Shown: positions 17,222 through 25,337 of the stretch, one piece after another
How the letters are laid out: each line of letters begins with the position of its first letter
Position numbering within the stretch: position 1 is the first letter of the stretch
NCBI RefSeq assembly: GCF_000720175.1
Contig: NZ_JOIX01000002.1
Coordinates: forward strand, 62,001 to 126,000
DNA from: Streptomyces sp. NRRL S-337
GTDB lineage: Bacteria; Actinomycetota; Actinomycetes; Streptomycetales; Streptomycetaceae
DNA length: 64,000 nt
Direction: 5' to 3'
Made by a program: the position numbers and the translations under genes
The notes under the pieces: generated by a model
The model's database searches: none
Told to the model about the DNA's origin: nothing
Seen by the model: the letters and a program-made list of their open reading frames with translations, nothing else

Positions 17222-18148
17222 ATGCGTCGCACCGTACTGATCGATGCCCCGTCCAACCTGGGGCTGCGTCCGCCCGCACCCGGCACCGTCCCCGGCTGCG
17301 CCAAGCTCGCCGGGGCGCTGCGCGAACAGGGCCTGCTGCGCCGGTTGGGCGCGCTGGAGGGCGGCGTCGTGGTATCGCCGCGCTACGACCTGACGGGCTG
17401 GCGAGAGGGAGTGGACGGGGACTTCAACGCCACGGCCATGGCCGGGTACACCCGCAAGCTGGCCGCGCGCGTCGAGGACCGGGTGCGCAGCGGCGACTTC
17501 CCGGTACTGCTCGGCGGAGACTGCAGCATCCTGCTCGGTGCGGTGCTCGGGCTGCGACGGCTGGGCCGGTACGGCGTGGCCTACCTCGACGGGCACGGCG
17601 ACTTCAGGCACCCGGGGAACGTTGCCGTGTCCGGACCGCTGGGAGCCGCCGCCGGAGAGGGCGTCGCGCAGATCACGGGCCGCGGACAGGCCGACCTCAC
17701 CGACATCGACGGGCTGCGGCCCTACGTCCGCGACGAGGACCTGAGCGTCCTGGGCATCCGTGACGCCGACGGGTACCAGGCGGAATTGACCGAACTCGGC
17801 ATCCCTCACACCCCCGTCGGGGAAATCCGGCGGCGCGGGCCTGAGGCGGTGGCCCGTGCAGTCCTCGACCACCTCCAAGGGCCTGCACTGGACGGCTTCT
17901 GGATCCACCTCGACGCAGATGTCCTGGACCCCTCCGTGATGCCGGCGGTCGACAGCCCCGACCCCGGCGGACTAGTCACCGAGGAACTCCGGTCACTGCT
18001 GGCCCCGTTGGCCGCCTCACCGCGCTGCGTCGGGGTGAACCTCACCATCTACGACCCAGACCTCGACCCGGACGGCAAGGGCGCCGCACTCCTCGCCGAC
18101 CTCCTTGAAGACGTCCTCGTCCTGGAAGACACCCTCGCGCACCCCTGA
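17222..18148 (+). CDS. Arginase/agmatinase (ureohydrolase) superfamily protein
   Basis: 308 residues. Three metal-site motifs can be placed: GGDCS (98-102), DGHGD (123-127) and D-A-D-V-L-D-P (about 230), then D-S-P-D-P-G-G. In classical arginases the first is GGDHS, with His as a Mn ligand; here it is Cys-101. The other ligands (D123, H125, D127, D-x-D) are kept. This pattern suggests an altered metal site or a different ureohydrolase-like substrate. The protein is cytosolic, with usual family length. ATG 17222 fits the N-terminus of relatives (RTVLIDAPSNLGLRPP); no strong ribosome site is visible. No obvious operon partner. Confidence 0.78.
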   Translation: MRRTVLIDAPSNLGLRPPAPGTVPGCAKLAGALREQGLLRRLGALEGGVVVSPRYDLTGWREGVDGDFNATAMAGYTRKLAARVEDRVRSGDFPVLLGGDCSILLGAVLGLRRLGRYGVAYLDGHGDFRHPGNVAVSGPLGAAAGEGVAQITGRGQADLTDIDGLRPYVRDEDLSVLGIRDADGYQAELTELGIPHTPVGEIRRRGPEAVARAVLDHLQGPALDGFWIHLDADVLDPSVMPAVDSPDPGGLVTEELRSLLAPLAASPRCVGVNLTIYDPDLDPDGKGAALLADLLEDVLVLEDTLAHP

Positions 18149-18528
18149 CCACACCGGTCGCAAGGACCCCCGTGCAGCGACCGTCCCGCGTCACCTTTGG
18201 CCACCAACTACCCGACGACAAGGCACTGGCCACCTTGACCCTCGCGATCGGCCAGATCAGCTGCAGTGGGACTGACCTGCCCCGCCCTCCGCTTGCCCGC
18301 CGCACGGCTACCGGAAGTGACCTGTAGCCCACCGCGAGAGGGGCCAGGGCCGAACGGTGACTTCGACGTCCGGGCCCCAGTCCTCGGCGCCGCCTTGGCC
18401 TCTTCGTAGAGAGGTGCTGTACCAGGGCGACCTCGGCAAGCCGCTGGCGGTGTGCTGCGGCGTCGTCTGCCGCCGCAGCACCAAGCGCGCGGCCAACCGC
18501 ACTTGGGGAAGGGGCGGTTCGAGCCGGC
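18149..18528. other. Intergenic between the arginase-like and hypothetical genes
   Basis: 380 bases with no recognisable gene. An inverted repeat CGGTCGC / GCGACCG (about 18156-18184) just after the arginase-like stop may serve as a terminator. Frames on both strands are open by chance, as is usual at this GC content. Confidence 0.4.
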
Positions 18529-19026
18529 CTACGCGAGCTTGTAGTCGTAATAATCGTGAGGGCCGGTCAAGACGGCCTGGAAGTAGAGCGCCTCGCCATC
18601 GGTGTTGAGTGGGACGTCATGAGCGGCCACACGTGTGAAGCCCATGGAGAGCCGCGGCACGAAGGCGTAGAGGGTTTCGTCCAGCACGGTCAACCCCAGC
18701 CCGTCCAACTGCTGCAGTAGCTCACGGGCGGGAGTCCGGAAAACATCGATTCCGCGGAAGCGCACGGTGATCTCTTCAGGGCCGGGGCGCGGGATCCACA
18801 TTTCCGCTGCCGTCAGGGTCTTCCCGTCTTCGATGTGGAACACGGTCTCGAACTGCGCATGCAGGGCGAGGATTTTCATGTAGTGAATGGGGTCGGCGGA
18901 CCCGTCGTCCTGCACCTTGACCTCACCCAGTTCCGCGGCGGCTGCGCGTACAGCGTCGGCGGATACCCCGAGGGGAAAACCGGTGATGCCGTGCGGTGGG
19001 TTCAGTTCGAAGTGCACGCGGCTCAT
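18529..19026 (-). CDS. Hypothetical protein
   Basis: 165 residues. Not recognised. It has a mixed alpha/beta pattern with an amphipathic start (PPHGITGFPLGVSADAVRAAAAELGEVKV), then FETVFHIEDGKTLTAAEMWIPRPG and a repeated V-R-F-R-G-I-D-V-F pattern. No signal or membrane segment. The codon pattern is clearly coding and the ATG at 19026 is the only strong start. It resembles the small orphan proteins common in Streptomyces that occur as immunity or regulatory proteins, but nothing in the context supports either. Confidence 0.68.
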   Translation of the reverse strand: MSRVHFELNPPHGITGFPLGVSADAVRAAAAELGEVKVQDDGSADPIHYMKILALHAQFETVFHIEDGKTLTAAEMWIPRPGPEEITVRFRGIDVFRTPARELLQQLDGLGLTVLDETLYAFVPRLSMGFTRVAAHDVPLNTDGEALYFQAVLTGPHDYYDYKLA

Positions 19027-19263
19027 TTTAGAGGCAGATTCGGAGCTTCCAGTCGTTGTCCGACAGGTACTTCCGGAAGCCCTTGTTGTGCGGCAGATGC
19101 CCGGCGCTTGGAGCCCTGCACGGCCGCGACACCATGCACTACGTCCACGCCGAACTCACCGTCCAGGCCACCGACTTCAGGTGGACCAGCCTCGACCAGC
19201 TCGCAGTTCGCCATGTTGCGGTGTCAGCAGTTCGGCGGATGCGGGTGGGAAATGTGGATGCTG

Positions 19264-20148
19264 TTACGCCAGGCGCAGGGTCTCGGCAAGTTCGGCGGCC
19301 GGGGCAGTGGGGTTGCGGGGGTGGAGGAGTTCGGTGCGGTGCACGAGCCGGGGTTCGGTGATCGGTACGGCCGCGACGCCTGACATGCCGGCGGCCATGG
19401 GTAGGGCTGTTGTCGCGAGTCCGCCATTGGCGGCCACCAGGGTGCCGAGCGTCTTGATATCGCTTCCGGTGTAGGTGAGTTGATGTTCAAAGCCGTCGCT
19501 CTGGGCGGCGACCCGTAGCTGGGCCAGGGGCACGGCTGCGTCGGGGGCGTCGATCCAGCGAGCGGCGGCGAGGTCCGGCAGCCGCAGTGCGGGACGTCCG
19601 GCGAGCGGGTGGGAGGCGGGCAGCAGGACCGCGAGTGGCTCTTGGGCGATCGCGAAGGCGGTCAGGGGGCCGGCGTCGGGCAGCGGAAGGGGGTCACTGG
19701 GCGCTGCCGCGCCATCGACCAGGGCGAGATCGGCCGCTCCGGCCAGCACTGCCTGGACTGCCTCGCTTCGGGCGCCCACCCGTACCGAGACCGCGAGCTG
19801 TGGGGCCGCGGTCCGGGCGCGTACCAATGCATTCGCGACGGCGGGCGTCAGAGCTCCGGGGGCGCACGCCACTGCGAGTCGTCCGGGGTGCGCTCTGCGC
19901 AGGCGGGCGATATCCGCCCGAGCCGCATCCAGGCGCAGCAACAGCGGTCGGGCGTGTTCCAGCAGCCGCTCGCCCGCCTCGGTCGGGGTGACTGGGCGGC
20001 GGGTGACCAGCGGCGCGTCGAGGTCGGCTTCGAGGGCGGCGATGTGCTGCGACACGGCGGACTGGGTGTAGCCCAGGCCCCGGGCGGCGGCGGAGAAGGA
20101 GCGGTGGTCGACCACGGCGACGAAGGTGCGAAGCTGCTGCGGGTCCAT
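19264..20148 (-). CDS. LysR-family regulator
   Basis: 294 residues. HTH: QLRTFVAVVDHRSFSAAARGLGYTQSAVSQHIAALEADLDAPLVTR (about 5-50), with TPTEAGERLLEHA following, the usual linker start. The effector domain is complete (LAVACAPGALTPAVANALVRAR, ADLALVDG, EPLAVLLPASHPLAGR, GGLATTALP). It is divergent from the CTP-synthase-like amidotransferase, 76 bp apart, with a dyad overlapping its own promoter, so the two probably form a regulator/target pair. Confidence 0.85.
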   Translation of the reverse strand: MDPQQLRTFVAVVDHRSFSAAARGLGYTQSAVSQHIAALEADLDAPLVTRRPVTPTEAGERLLEHARPLLLRLDAARADIARLRRAHPGRLAVACAPGALTPAVANALVRARTAAPQLAVSVRVGARSEAVQAVLAGAADLALVDGAAAPSDPLPLPDAGPLTAFAIAQEPLAVLLPASHPLAGRPALRLPDLAAARWIDAPDAAVPLAQLRVAAQSDGFEHQLTYTGSDIKTLGTLVAANGGLATTALPMAAGMSGVAAVPITEPRLVHRTELLHPRNPTAPAAELAETLRLA

Positions 20149-20152
20149 GAGT

Positions 20153-20167
20153 ATCAGTATTGCTGAT
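20153..20167. promoter_or_regulatory. Probable LysR operator
   Basis: ATCAG-TATTG-CTGAT, a perfect dyad with T-N11-A shape, five bases upstream of the LysR start codon and 58 bases before the amidotransferase start. Confidence 0.55.
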
Positions 20168-20224
20168 GCTAGGTGCAGAGATCATCGTTGGACGCGATGC
20201 AGGTGGACGGCTCAGGATGGCGGC

Positions 20225-20944
20225 ATGACCCACACCGCCCGCATCGCCCTGGTCGGCGACCGCTCGCCCCACGTCCGTTCCCACACCCGCATCCCGGGCC
20301 TGCTCGACGCGCTGCGCGAGCGCGACGACCTGGACCTGGACGCCTACTGGATCCCCACCGAGGACGCGACGGACGCCACGGCGCTGGCCGCGTTCGATGC
20401 GATCTGGATGCTGCCCGGCAGCCCGTACCGCAGCGAGTCCGGCGCGTTGGCAGCCATCCGGACCGCCCGCGAACACCACGTTCCCCTTCTCGGCACCTGC
20501 GCCGGCTTCCAACACGTCCTGCTCGAATACGCCCGTAACGTGTGCGGCCGGTCGACGGCGGCGCATGCCGAAAACTCGCCGGACACACCGGCAGAAGACG
20601 CTGTGGTGGTGCCGCTCGCCTGCTCGCTCGTCGGCCACGAAGGCACGATCGAGCTGACCGCGGGCTCGCTCGCCGAGCAACTCATCGGCGCCGAGCGATC
20701 CATCGAGCGCTACCACTGCAACTTCGGCGCCAGTCCCCATTACGTGAAGCTGCTGCGCGACCAAGGGCTGCATTTCACCGGCGCCGATTCCGAAGGCGAG
20801 GTGCGCATCGCGGAACTGCCCAGTCACCCGTTCTTCCTCGCCACCCTCTTCCAGCCGGAACTCGCCGGTGACGGCAGTCGCCCGCATCCCCTCATCCGCG
20901 GCCTTGCCGCCGCGGCCGTGACGCACGCGGCGGCAACGGCATGA
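20225..20944 (+). CDS. Stand-alone class I glutamine amidotransferase, CTP synthase C-terminal-like
   Basis: 239 residues. The fold order is that of the CTP synthase glutaminase half: IALVGDRSPHVRSHTRIPGLLDAL, FDAIWMLPGSPYRS, the nucleophile elbow LLGTCAGFQH with Cys-92, and near the end FLATLFQPEL in place of the catalytic H-P-E. The usual His is therefore Gln in the final motif, so full glutaminase activity is doubtful. No synthetase domain is fused. Proteins of this type are annotated as CTP synthase C-terminal region-related; their role is unknown. ATG 20225 has AGGATGG just upstream. LysR control is suggested by the dyad at 20153-20167. Confidence 0.78.
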   Translation: MTHTARIALVGDRSPHVRSHTRIPGLLDALRERDDLDLDAYWIPTEDATDATALAAFDAIWMLPGSPYRSESGALAAIRTAREHHVPLLGTCAGFQHVLLEYARNVCGRSTAAHAENSPDTPAEDAVVVPLACSLVGHEGTIELTAGSLAEQLIGAERSIERYHCNFGASPHYVKLLRDQGLHFTGADSEGEVRIAELPSHPFFLATLFQPELAGDGSRPHPLIRGLAAAAVTHAAATA

Positions 20945-21298
20945 CCGGCTCCAAGCGCCTTCTGGTCCCCTACGCACGCCTTCGCGCGCACTGTCCGACG
21001 CTCGCCCGGCCAGCCCGCTGACCTCCACCCGCGACATAGGCCGCCTGCCCACCACCGGATGGACATCCCACTCGTCCGCCAAACCAGGCGGCTCTCCAGC
21101 ACGGCGCCATGCCGCAACGTCACGGTGGCGTCAGCTTCTCGTCCCAGCCGAAGTGCCCGATGGGCGCGGGCAGTTCAGCGGACAGTTCAGCAAGTCGTGG
21201 GCGCACGTAGCCGATCGGGGCCAAGGAGGGTGGGCCCGCTGTCTGCACGCTGAGAAAATTCACGGTCTCTCCGTGGGCCACTTGTGTAGTGTCGCGTC
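20945..21298. other. Intergenic, no gene seen
   Basis: 354 bases between the amidotransferase and the S66 carboxypeptidase. Besides the carboxypeptidase -10 box at its end, nothing identifiable was found. Confidence 0.45.
21287..21292 (+). promoter_or_regulatory. -10 box of a leaderless promoter (S66 gene)
   Basis: TAGTGT, six bases, then ATG 21299, with no ribosome site. Confidence 0.45.
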
Positions 21299-22342
21299 AT
21301 GACAGCGCCTCTGTACCCCGCGAAGCCCCAACCAGGTGACACGGTCGCCGTCGTCTCACCGTCCAGCGGACTCGCCGGCATCCTGCCGCTGCCCTTCGAA
21401 TTGGGCTTGCGGCGGCTGCGCGAGGACTTCGGCCTGCACGTCGTGGAATATCCGACCACCCGGAAGATGAACAGCACCCCACAGGAGCGCGCGGCCGATG
21501 TGCACGCGGCGTTCGCCGACCCAGAGGTCAAGGCGGTCATCACGAGCATCGGCGGGGACGATCAGATCACGCTCCTGCCGCACCTCGACCGCGACCTGCT
21601 GTGCGCCAACCCCAAGCCGTTCTTCGGATACAGCGACAACACGAACCTGCTGGTCTACCTCGCCAACTGTGGCATCGTCGCCTACCACGGCGGCACCGTC
21701 ATGGTCGAGCTCGGGCGTCCCGGAGCGATGCACCCGCTGACTGCAGCGTCGCTGCGCGCCGCACTGTTCACCTCCGGACCGTTCGAGCTCACGGAGCCGA
21801 AGGAGACCCGGACCGAGGACAAGTTGTGGCAGGACCCGGCCACGTTCGACGTCGAACCCGCCATGGAGCCGGCGGACGCCTGGAGGTGGCACAACGCTGA
21901 CCGGGTCGTCGAGGGCCGTGCGTGGGGAGGGGAACTGGAGATCCTGTCCTGGCTGATGATGGCCGACCGGGAGATCCTTCCGGCGGAACAGTACGCCGGG
22001 CGCGTGCTGTTCGTGGAGACCTCGGAGGAGATGCCGCGGGACGAGACGGTCTACCGGATCCTGCGGAACATGGGCGAACGCGGGCTGCTCCGGCAGTTTT
22101 CCGCACTGCTGGTGGGGCGCGCCAAGGCCTGGTCGTTCCAGAATCCCCACAATGCGCATCAGCGCGCCGAGTACCGCAGCGCCCAGCGCAAGGCGGTGCT
22201 GCGGGCGCTGTCCGAGTACGCCCCGGACATGCCAGCGGTATTCGATGTCGATCTCGGCCACACGGACCCGCAGGTGGTGATTCCCGTTGGCGGCACGGTC
22301 AGGATAGACGGGCCCGAACGTCGGATCACCGTCATGTACTGA
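21299..22342 (+). CDS. S66 family peptidase (LD-carboxypeptidase / MccF-like)
   Basis: 347 residues. The start KPQPGDTVAVVSPSSG is the S66 opening. The nucleophile Ser-112 is in FFGYSDNT, with the oxyanion-side Gly-rich ITSIGGDDQ before it; the Glu is in LFVETSEEMP and the His in DLGHTDP, giving the Ser-Glu-His triad. The larger C-terminal domain of MccF-like members is present (ELEILSWLMMADREIL). S66 enzymes trim cell-wall tetrapeptides (LdcA) or cleave microcin C-type nucleotide peptides (MccF). The length and the ETSEE region lean to the MccF-like branch, giving possible self-protection, but no matching biosynthetic gene is nearby. Confidence 0.85.
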   Translation: MTAPLYPAKPQPGDTVAVVSPSSGLAGILPLPFELGLRRLREDFGLHVVEYPTTRKMNSTPQERAADVHAAFADPEVKAVITSIGGDDQITLLPHLDRDLLCANPKPFFGYSDNTNLLVYLANCGIVAYHGGTVMVELGRPGAMHPLTAASLRAALFTSGPFELTEPKETRTEDKLWQDPATFDVEPAMEPADAWRWHNADRVVEGRAWGGELEILSWLMMADREILPAEQYAGRVLFVETSEEMPRDETVYRILRNMGERGLLRQFSALLVGRAKAWSFQNPHNAHQRAEYRSAQRKAVLRALSEYAPDMPAVFDVDLGHTDPQVVIPVGGTVRIDGPERRITVMY

Positions 22343-22543
22343 CGGCGCCCACAACGCTCGCCCTGCCGCAACCTGTCCCCGTGCTGGGCGGCCTCGTCAT
22401 GCTTCGCACCCACTGCCGGCTGAGCGCTCGTGCCCGGCCCACTGTGCGCAACAAGCCCGCCACCATGTCCGAGCCCGCGCAGGTCCGAACATGGCGAACC
22501 CGGCCCTTTTCAACGCCACGCGAACTTCGTTCCTGGAGACGAT

Positions 22544-23104
22544 ATGAGCAGCGCCCTTCTCGTGATGGACGTTCAACGGGACATCGTGGACATCGTCGAC
22601 GACGGCTCCGGATACCTGCCACGCCTGCGCAGCGCGATCGATGCAGCCCGGGCGGCGAACATTCCCGTGATCTACGTGGTCATCGCGCTACGCCCCGGCT
22701 TCCCGGAAGTTGGCACGCGCAACAGGCCTCTCGCTGCCATCGCACGTGCTGGGCTCTACGTCGAGGGCGCTCCAGGCACCGAGATCCACCCGGAGGTCGC
22801 GCCCCGGCCGGGCGACGTGGTGGTCACCAAGAGGCGGGCGAGCGCATTCTCGGGCAGCGATCTCGATGTGGTGTTGCGGGCACGCGGGATCGACAGTCTC
22901 GTACTCACCGGCATCGCCACCAGCGCCGTGGTGCTGTCCACCCTGTGCCAGGCGAACGACCTGGACTTTGGACTCACCGTTCTCTCCGACGCCTGTCTGG
23001 ACATCGACCCAGAGGTGCACCGGGTCCTCATCGAGCGACTGTTCCCGCAGTGGGCGGACGTCGTCACCGTCGATGCATGGGTCGAGACGATCGCAGTTCC
23101 ATAG
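22544..23104 (+). CDS. Isochorismatase-family hydrolase
   Basis: 186 residues, start ATG 22544 with GGAGACG upstream. The catalytic Asp is in LLVMDVQRDIV and the Lys in VVTKRRASAFSGSDLD. In the third position, where cysteine hydrolases read T-x-x-x-C-V, this protein has TGIATSAVVLST, so the nucleophilic Cys is Val. Isochorismatases proper also lack this Cys, whereas nicotinamidases and N-carbamoylsarcosine amidases need it. Hydrolysis of an enol ether-type or other substrate without a Cys nucleophile is inferred. No siderophore genes are close. Confidence 0.8.
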   Translation: MSSALLVMDVQRDIVDIVDDGSGYLPRLRSAIDAARAANIPVIYVVIALRPGFPEVGTRNRPLAAIARAGLYVEGAPGTEIHPEVAPRPGDVVVTKRRASAFSGSDLDVVLRARGIDSLVLTGIATSAVVLSTLCQANDLDFGLTVLSDACLDIDPEVHRVLIERLFPQWADVVTVDAWVETIAVP

Positions 23105-23284
23105 CGGCAGACCAGCCGAGGTGTCCGGGTGAGCGGCACGCCCGAACGGACTTCACCCGGGTGAGCCGCACACCCACAGTCTGCTCTCCGGCACCTTCCT
23201 CTCCACTCTGATGTGTTCGCCGTGGTGGTGGCGATGCCCGCCTTCCCACACGGTTTGCACGCGGGGGTCTTCACCATCGCCTCG

Positions 23285-23373
23285 GTCCGTTGCGGCCTCG
23301 CGCCGACGGCCGGCGTTGTGGGTGTCGGCCCGTCTGTTCCAAGGCGCCGGCACAGCCCTGCTCGTGCCCCGGG
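23285..23373 (+). pseudogene. Fragment of an MFS transporter gene
   Basis: Within a 310-bp gap, one frame reads RCGLAPTAGVV and the adjacent frame continues VSARLFQGAGTALLVP. Together they match the helix-3 to helix-4 segment of DHA2 MFS proteins (C-x-L-A-P-x-A-x-x-L-x-x-A-R-x-x-Q-G-x-G-A-A-L-L-V-P). Only about 30 codons remain, with one frameshift. It is a relic of a deleted transporter. Confidence 0.5.
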
Positions 23374-23414
23374 TCTATCGCCCAGGACTGACCGCGACCT
23401 CCTCCCACGGGCGG

Positions 23415-24086
23415 TCAGACCGTGTCGCCGACCGGTTTCCGGTCCGTGGTGGGGGCCTGGGTGACCATCAGTTGGTGGTGGGCCTTGGGGCCCAGGGTGA
23501 GGGTCGTGACGAAGATGCCCACGGCGACGACGACGCCGGCGTTGCTCAGGTGCGGCATCAGCAGCAACTCCGCCAGGAGTGCGGCGATGATCAGCGTGAA
23601 CTTTGCGGCCATCAGGCGCGGCGCGGACACGGTGGGTCGTGCCGAGGGGTGCACGGTGTGAGCCCGCGTGCGGTGGGCTTGGCGGATCTGGAGGGGGACG
23701 GTGAGCAGCAACAGGAGGACTCGGACGCCCAGCGAGGTCAGGGAGCGCTCGGCGTGCGGGTACAGCAGGACGCCGAGCAGCATGCTGATGCCGAAGCCGG
23801 CCGAGAGGATCAGGATGCGCGCGCCGATCAGCTGACCCACTGCCCAGGCGGGGTGTTCGGCCTCGTAGAGCTTGTGGGTCAGGTGGCGGTTGGTCGGCAA
23901 CAGCAGCGGCGGGACGATCAGCAGCATGACGGCGGCGCGCAGGGCGTGGGCCCACGGGGGCTCGTCGCTTCCTCCCATCCAGGTGAAGGCCATGAACAGG
24001 CCGATGGCGGCGTAGCCCATCCGGATACTGCGGTCACGGGAGGCCGCTCGGCCCGGGACGGGCGGCGTCTTCTGGTGAGCGTTCAT
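23415..24086 (-). CDS. Integral membrane protein, hypothetical
   Basis: 223 residues with about five hydrophobic segments: IRMGYAAIGLFMAFTW, AVMLLIVPPLLLP, ILILSAGFGISMLLGVLLYP, LTSLGVRVLLLLLTVPLQI and LIIAALLAELLLMPHLSNAGVVVAVGIFVTTLTL. No transporter or enzyme motif is seen. The position between a TetR gene and a decayed transporter, in the same direction as TetR, may mean it belongs with them; that is only inference. Start ATG 24086; GGAAG lies upstream (CGAAGGAAGCG). Confidence 0.62.
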   Translation of the reverse strand: MNAHQKTPPVPGRAASRDRSIRMGYAAIGLFMAFTWMGGSDEPPWAHALRAAVMLLIVPPLLLPTNRHLTHKLYEAEHPAWAVGQLIGARILILSAGFGISMLLGVLLYPHAERSLTSLGVRVLLLLLTVPLQIRQAHRTRAHTVHPSARPTVSAPRLMAAKFTLIIAALLAELLLMPHLSNAGVVVAVGIFVTTLTLGPKAHHQLMVTQAPTTDRKPVGDTV

Positions 24087-24239
24087 GCAGGCGCTTCCTT
24101 CGTGGGAGGCGGGTGAACGACGACCGGACGCGGTGCGGCATCGACCGGGCCGGGGCGGTGCCTGGGTGTGAGGACGGTCCGCGGCGGCCGTCGGTAGGCC
24201 GCTGCGGGGTGTCGTTCGCGCTCGGTGGCGGCGGGCCTG

Positions 24240-24902
24240 TCACTCGCTCTCGGTGGCCGCGGGGGCGGTACCGGCGTTGATGCCGGCGAACAGCCACTTC
24301 AGGGCCTGGCCGAAGAGTTCCTCGGGCACGCTGGCGGGGTCGATGCGCCGCTGGCGTACCAGGCCGCCGAACAGGGCAGCCACCACGGTGGCGACGGCCT
24401 CGGCGGAGACCTCGGCGGGGGCGCCCTGCTGCGCCAGGGACGTGCTGATCACGCCCTCCAGTGCCTGGCGGGGTGCGCGCAGGTTGGCCGCCATGGCGTC
24501 CAGGACGTCCGGGTTGCGCACCGCGTAGAGCCAGAACTCGGCCTGGAGCGGGGCGAAGTCGATGTCCTTGTCGGCGACGTCGAGCAGAAGGCGGCCGAGT
24601 TCGGCGGCGGCTTCCCCAGTGCCTGGCTCGTGGCGGTCCAAGGTCTGGGCGGCTTCGGCGATGCGGTCGGTCTGGCGGTGCGAGAGCAGTTCCAGGAACA
24701 GCGCCTCCTTGCCGCCGAAGTTCGAGTACAGCGCGCCGATGGAGAAGCCCGCCGTCTCTGCGATCTCCTCCACGGAGGCGCCGGTGAAGCCCTTGCGGGC
24801 GAAGACCCGAGCCGCCGCGTCCAGCAGTAGCGCCCGGGTGCGGGCCTTGGCCTCTGCCCGGCTCAATCGCCGGCGGGCAGGTTCGTCACTCTCACCATTC
24901 AT
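24240..24902 (-). CDS. TetR-family repressor of the P450 operon (probable)
   Basis: 220 residues. HTH domain: AKARTRALLLDAAARVFARKGFTGASVEEIAETAGFSIGALYSNFGGKEALFLELL. The ligand domain (about 75-220) carries the QAEFWLYAVRNPD pattern seen in many TetR proteins. The gene is divergent from the ferredoxin-reductase-P450 operon, and two copies of a near-identical palindromic site lie in the 180-bp gap, one between its own -35 and -10, one on the operon promoter. Repression of both promoters is a strong inference. Confidence 0.85.
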   Translation of the reverse strand: MNGESDEPARRRLSRAEAKARTRALLLDAAARVFARKGFTGASVEEIAETAGFSIGALYSNFGGKEALFLELLSHRQTDRIAEAAQTLDRHEPGTGEAAAELGRLLLDVADKDIDFAPLQAEFWLYAVRNPDVLDAMAANLRAPRQALEGVISTSLAQQGAPAEVSAEAVATVVAALFGGLVRQRRIDPASVPEELFGQALKWLFAGINAGTAPAATESE

Positions 24903-24914
24903 GTCGCCGAAGCT

Positions 24915-24934
24915 ATTCAGATAGGGATCACTAT
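24915..24934. promoter_or_regulatory. TetR operator 1, inside the TetR promoter
   Basis: ATAGGGATCACTAT dyad at 24921-24934 preceded by ATTCAG. On the minus strand the site fills the 18-bp spacer between TTGACA (24934-24939) and TAGCTT (24910-24915), so bound protein would block the TetR promoter. Confidence 0.7.
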
Positions 24935-24965
24935 GTCAAACCCTTGGATAGCGTGTACAGTCCAA

Positions 24966-24985
24966 ATAGCGATGCCTATCTGAAT
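24966..24985. promoter_or_regulatory. TetR operator 2, on the P450 operon promoter
   Basis: ATAGCGATGCCTAT at 24966-24979, followed by CTGAAT. It is an inverted near-copy of operator 1. On the plus strand TTGGAT (24944-24949) and TAGCGA (24967-24972) are 17 bp apart, so the site covers the -10 box. Confidence 0.7.
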
Positions 24986-25082
24986 GGCGCTCGCTATCGC
25001 CTGCCGGGGCTCGGCCACTCGCCGCACACGATGCGAAAGCCGCCGCTTTCGGGCCCCTGACCAGCGAGGAAAGGGAAGAGAG

Positions 25083-25337
25083 ATGACCACGCAGTCCCCG
25101 CCGCAGCCCCTGAGGCTGGTGGTGGACCTGAACCTCTGCCAGAGCTACGGGCAGTGCGTCTACGCCGCGCCGACGGTCTTCCGGTTCCACGGCGAGGAAT
25201 CGCTGGAGTACGACTACGCGCCCGATGCCGGACTCCGCCGCGAGGTGGAGCGGGCCGCTGCCGCCTGCCCGGTCCAGGCGATCACGCTCAGCGGTGCCAC
25301 CGAGCCCGCGCCCACCGTGGGCGGAGCGGACCGGTGA
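25083..25337 (+). CDS. Ferredoxin, probably [3Fe-4S], P450 partner
   Basis: 84 residues. Cysteine pattern is C-x5-C (LCQSYGQCVYAAP), then A-A-A-C-P near residue 65, which fits the [3Fe-4S] ferredoxins that feed actinobacterial P450s; the second Cys of a [4Fe-4S] site is missing. The start ATG 25083 has AAGGGAAGAG upstream. It is the first gene of a three-gene operon and its stop overlaps the GTG of the reductase by four bases. Confidence 0.86.
   Translation: MTTQSPPQPLRLVVDLNLCQSYGQCVYAAPTVFRFHGEESLEYDYAPDAGLRREVERAAAACPVQAITLSGATEPAPTVGGADR

Noticed and set aside
18517..18535. T-loop-like GGTTCGAG suggesting a tRNA
   Set aside because: No acceptor, D or anticodon stems can be formed around it.
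19023..19214. Short gene between the two minus-strand genes
   Set aside because: Frames on both strands look partly protein-like (e.g. HNKGFRKYLSDNDWKLRICL on the minus strand), but none has a start, ribosome site and family match; may be a relic only.
21922..23211. 429-codon forward frame over the S66 and isochorismatase genes
   Set aside because: Its sequence is Arg/Pro-rich with no domain, while the other frame encodes clear enzymes.
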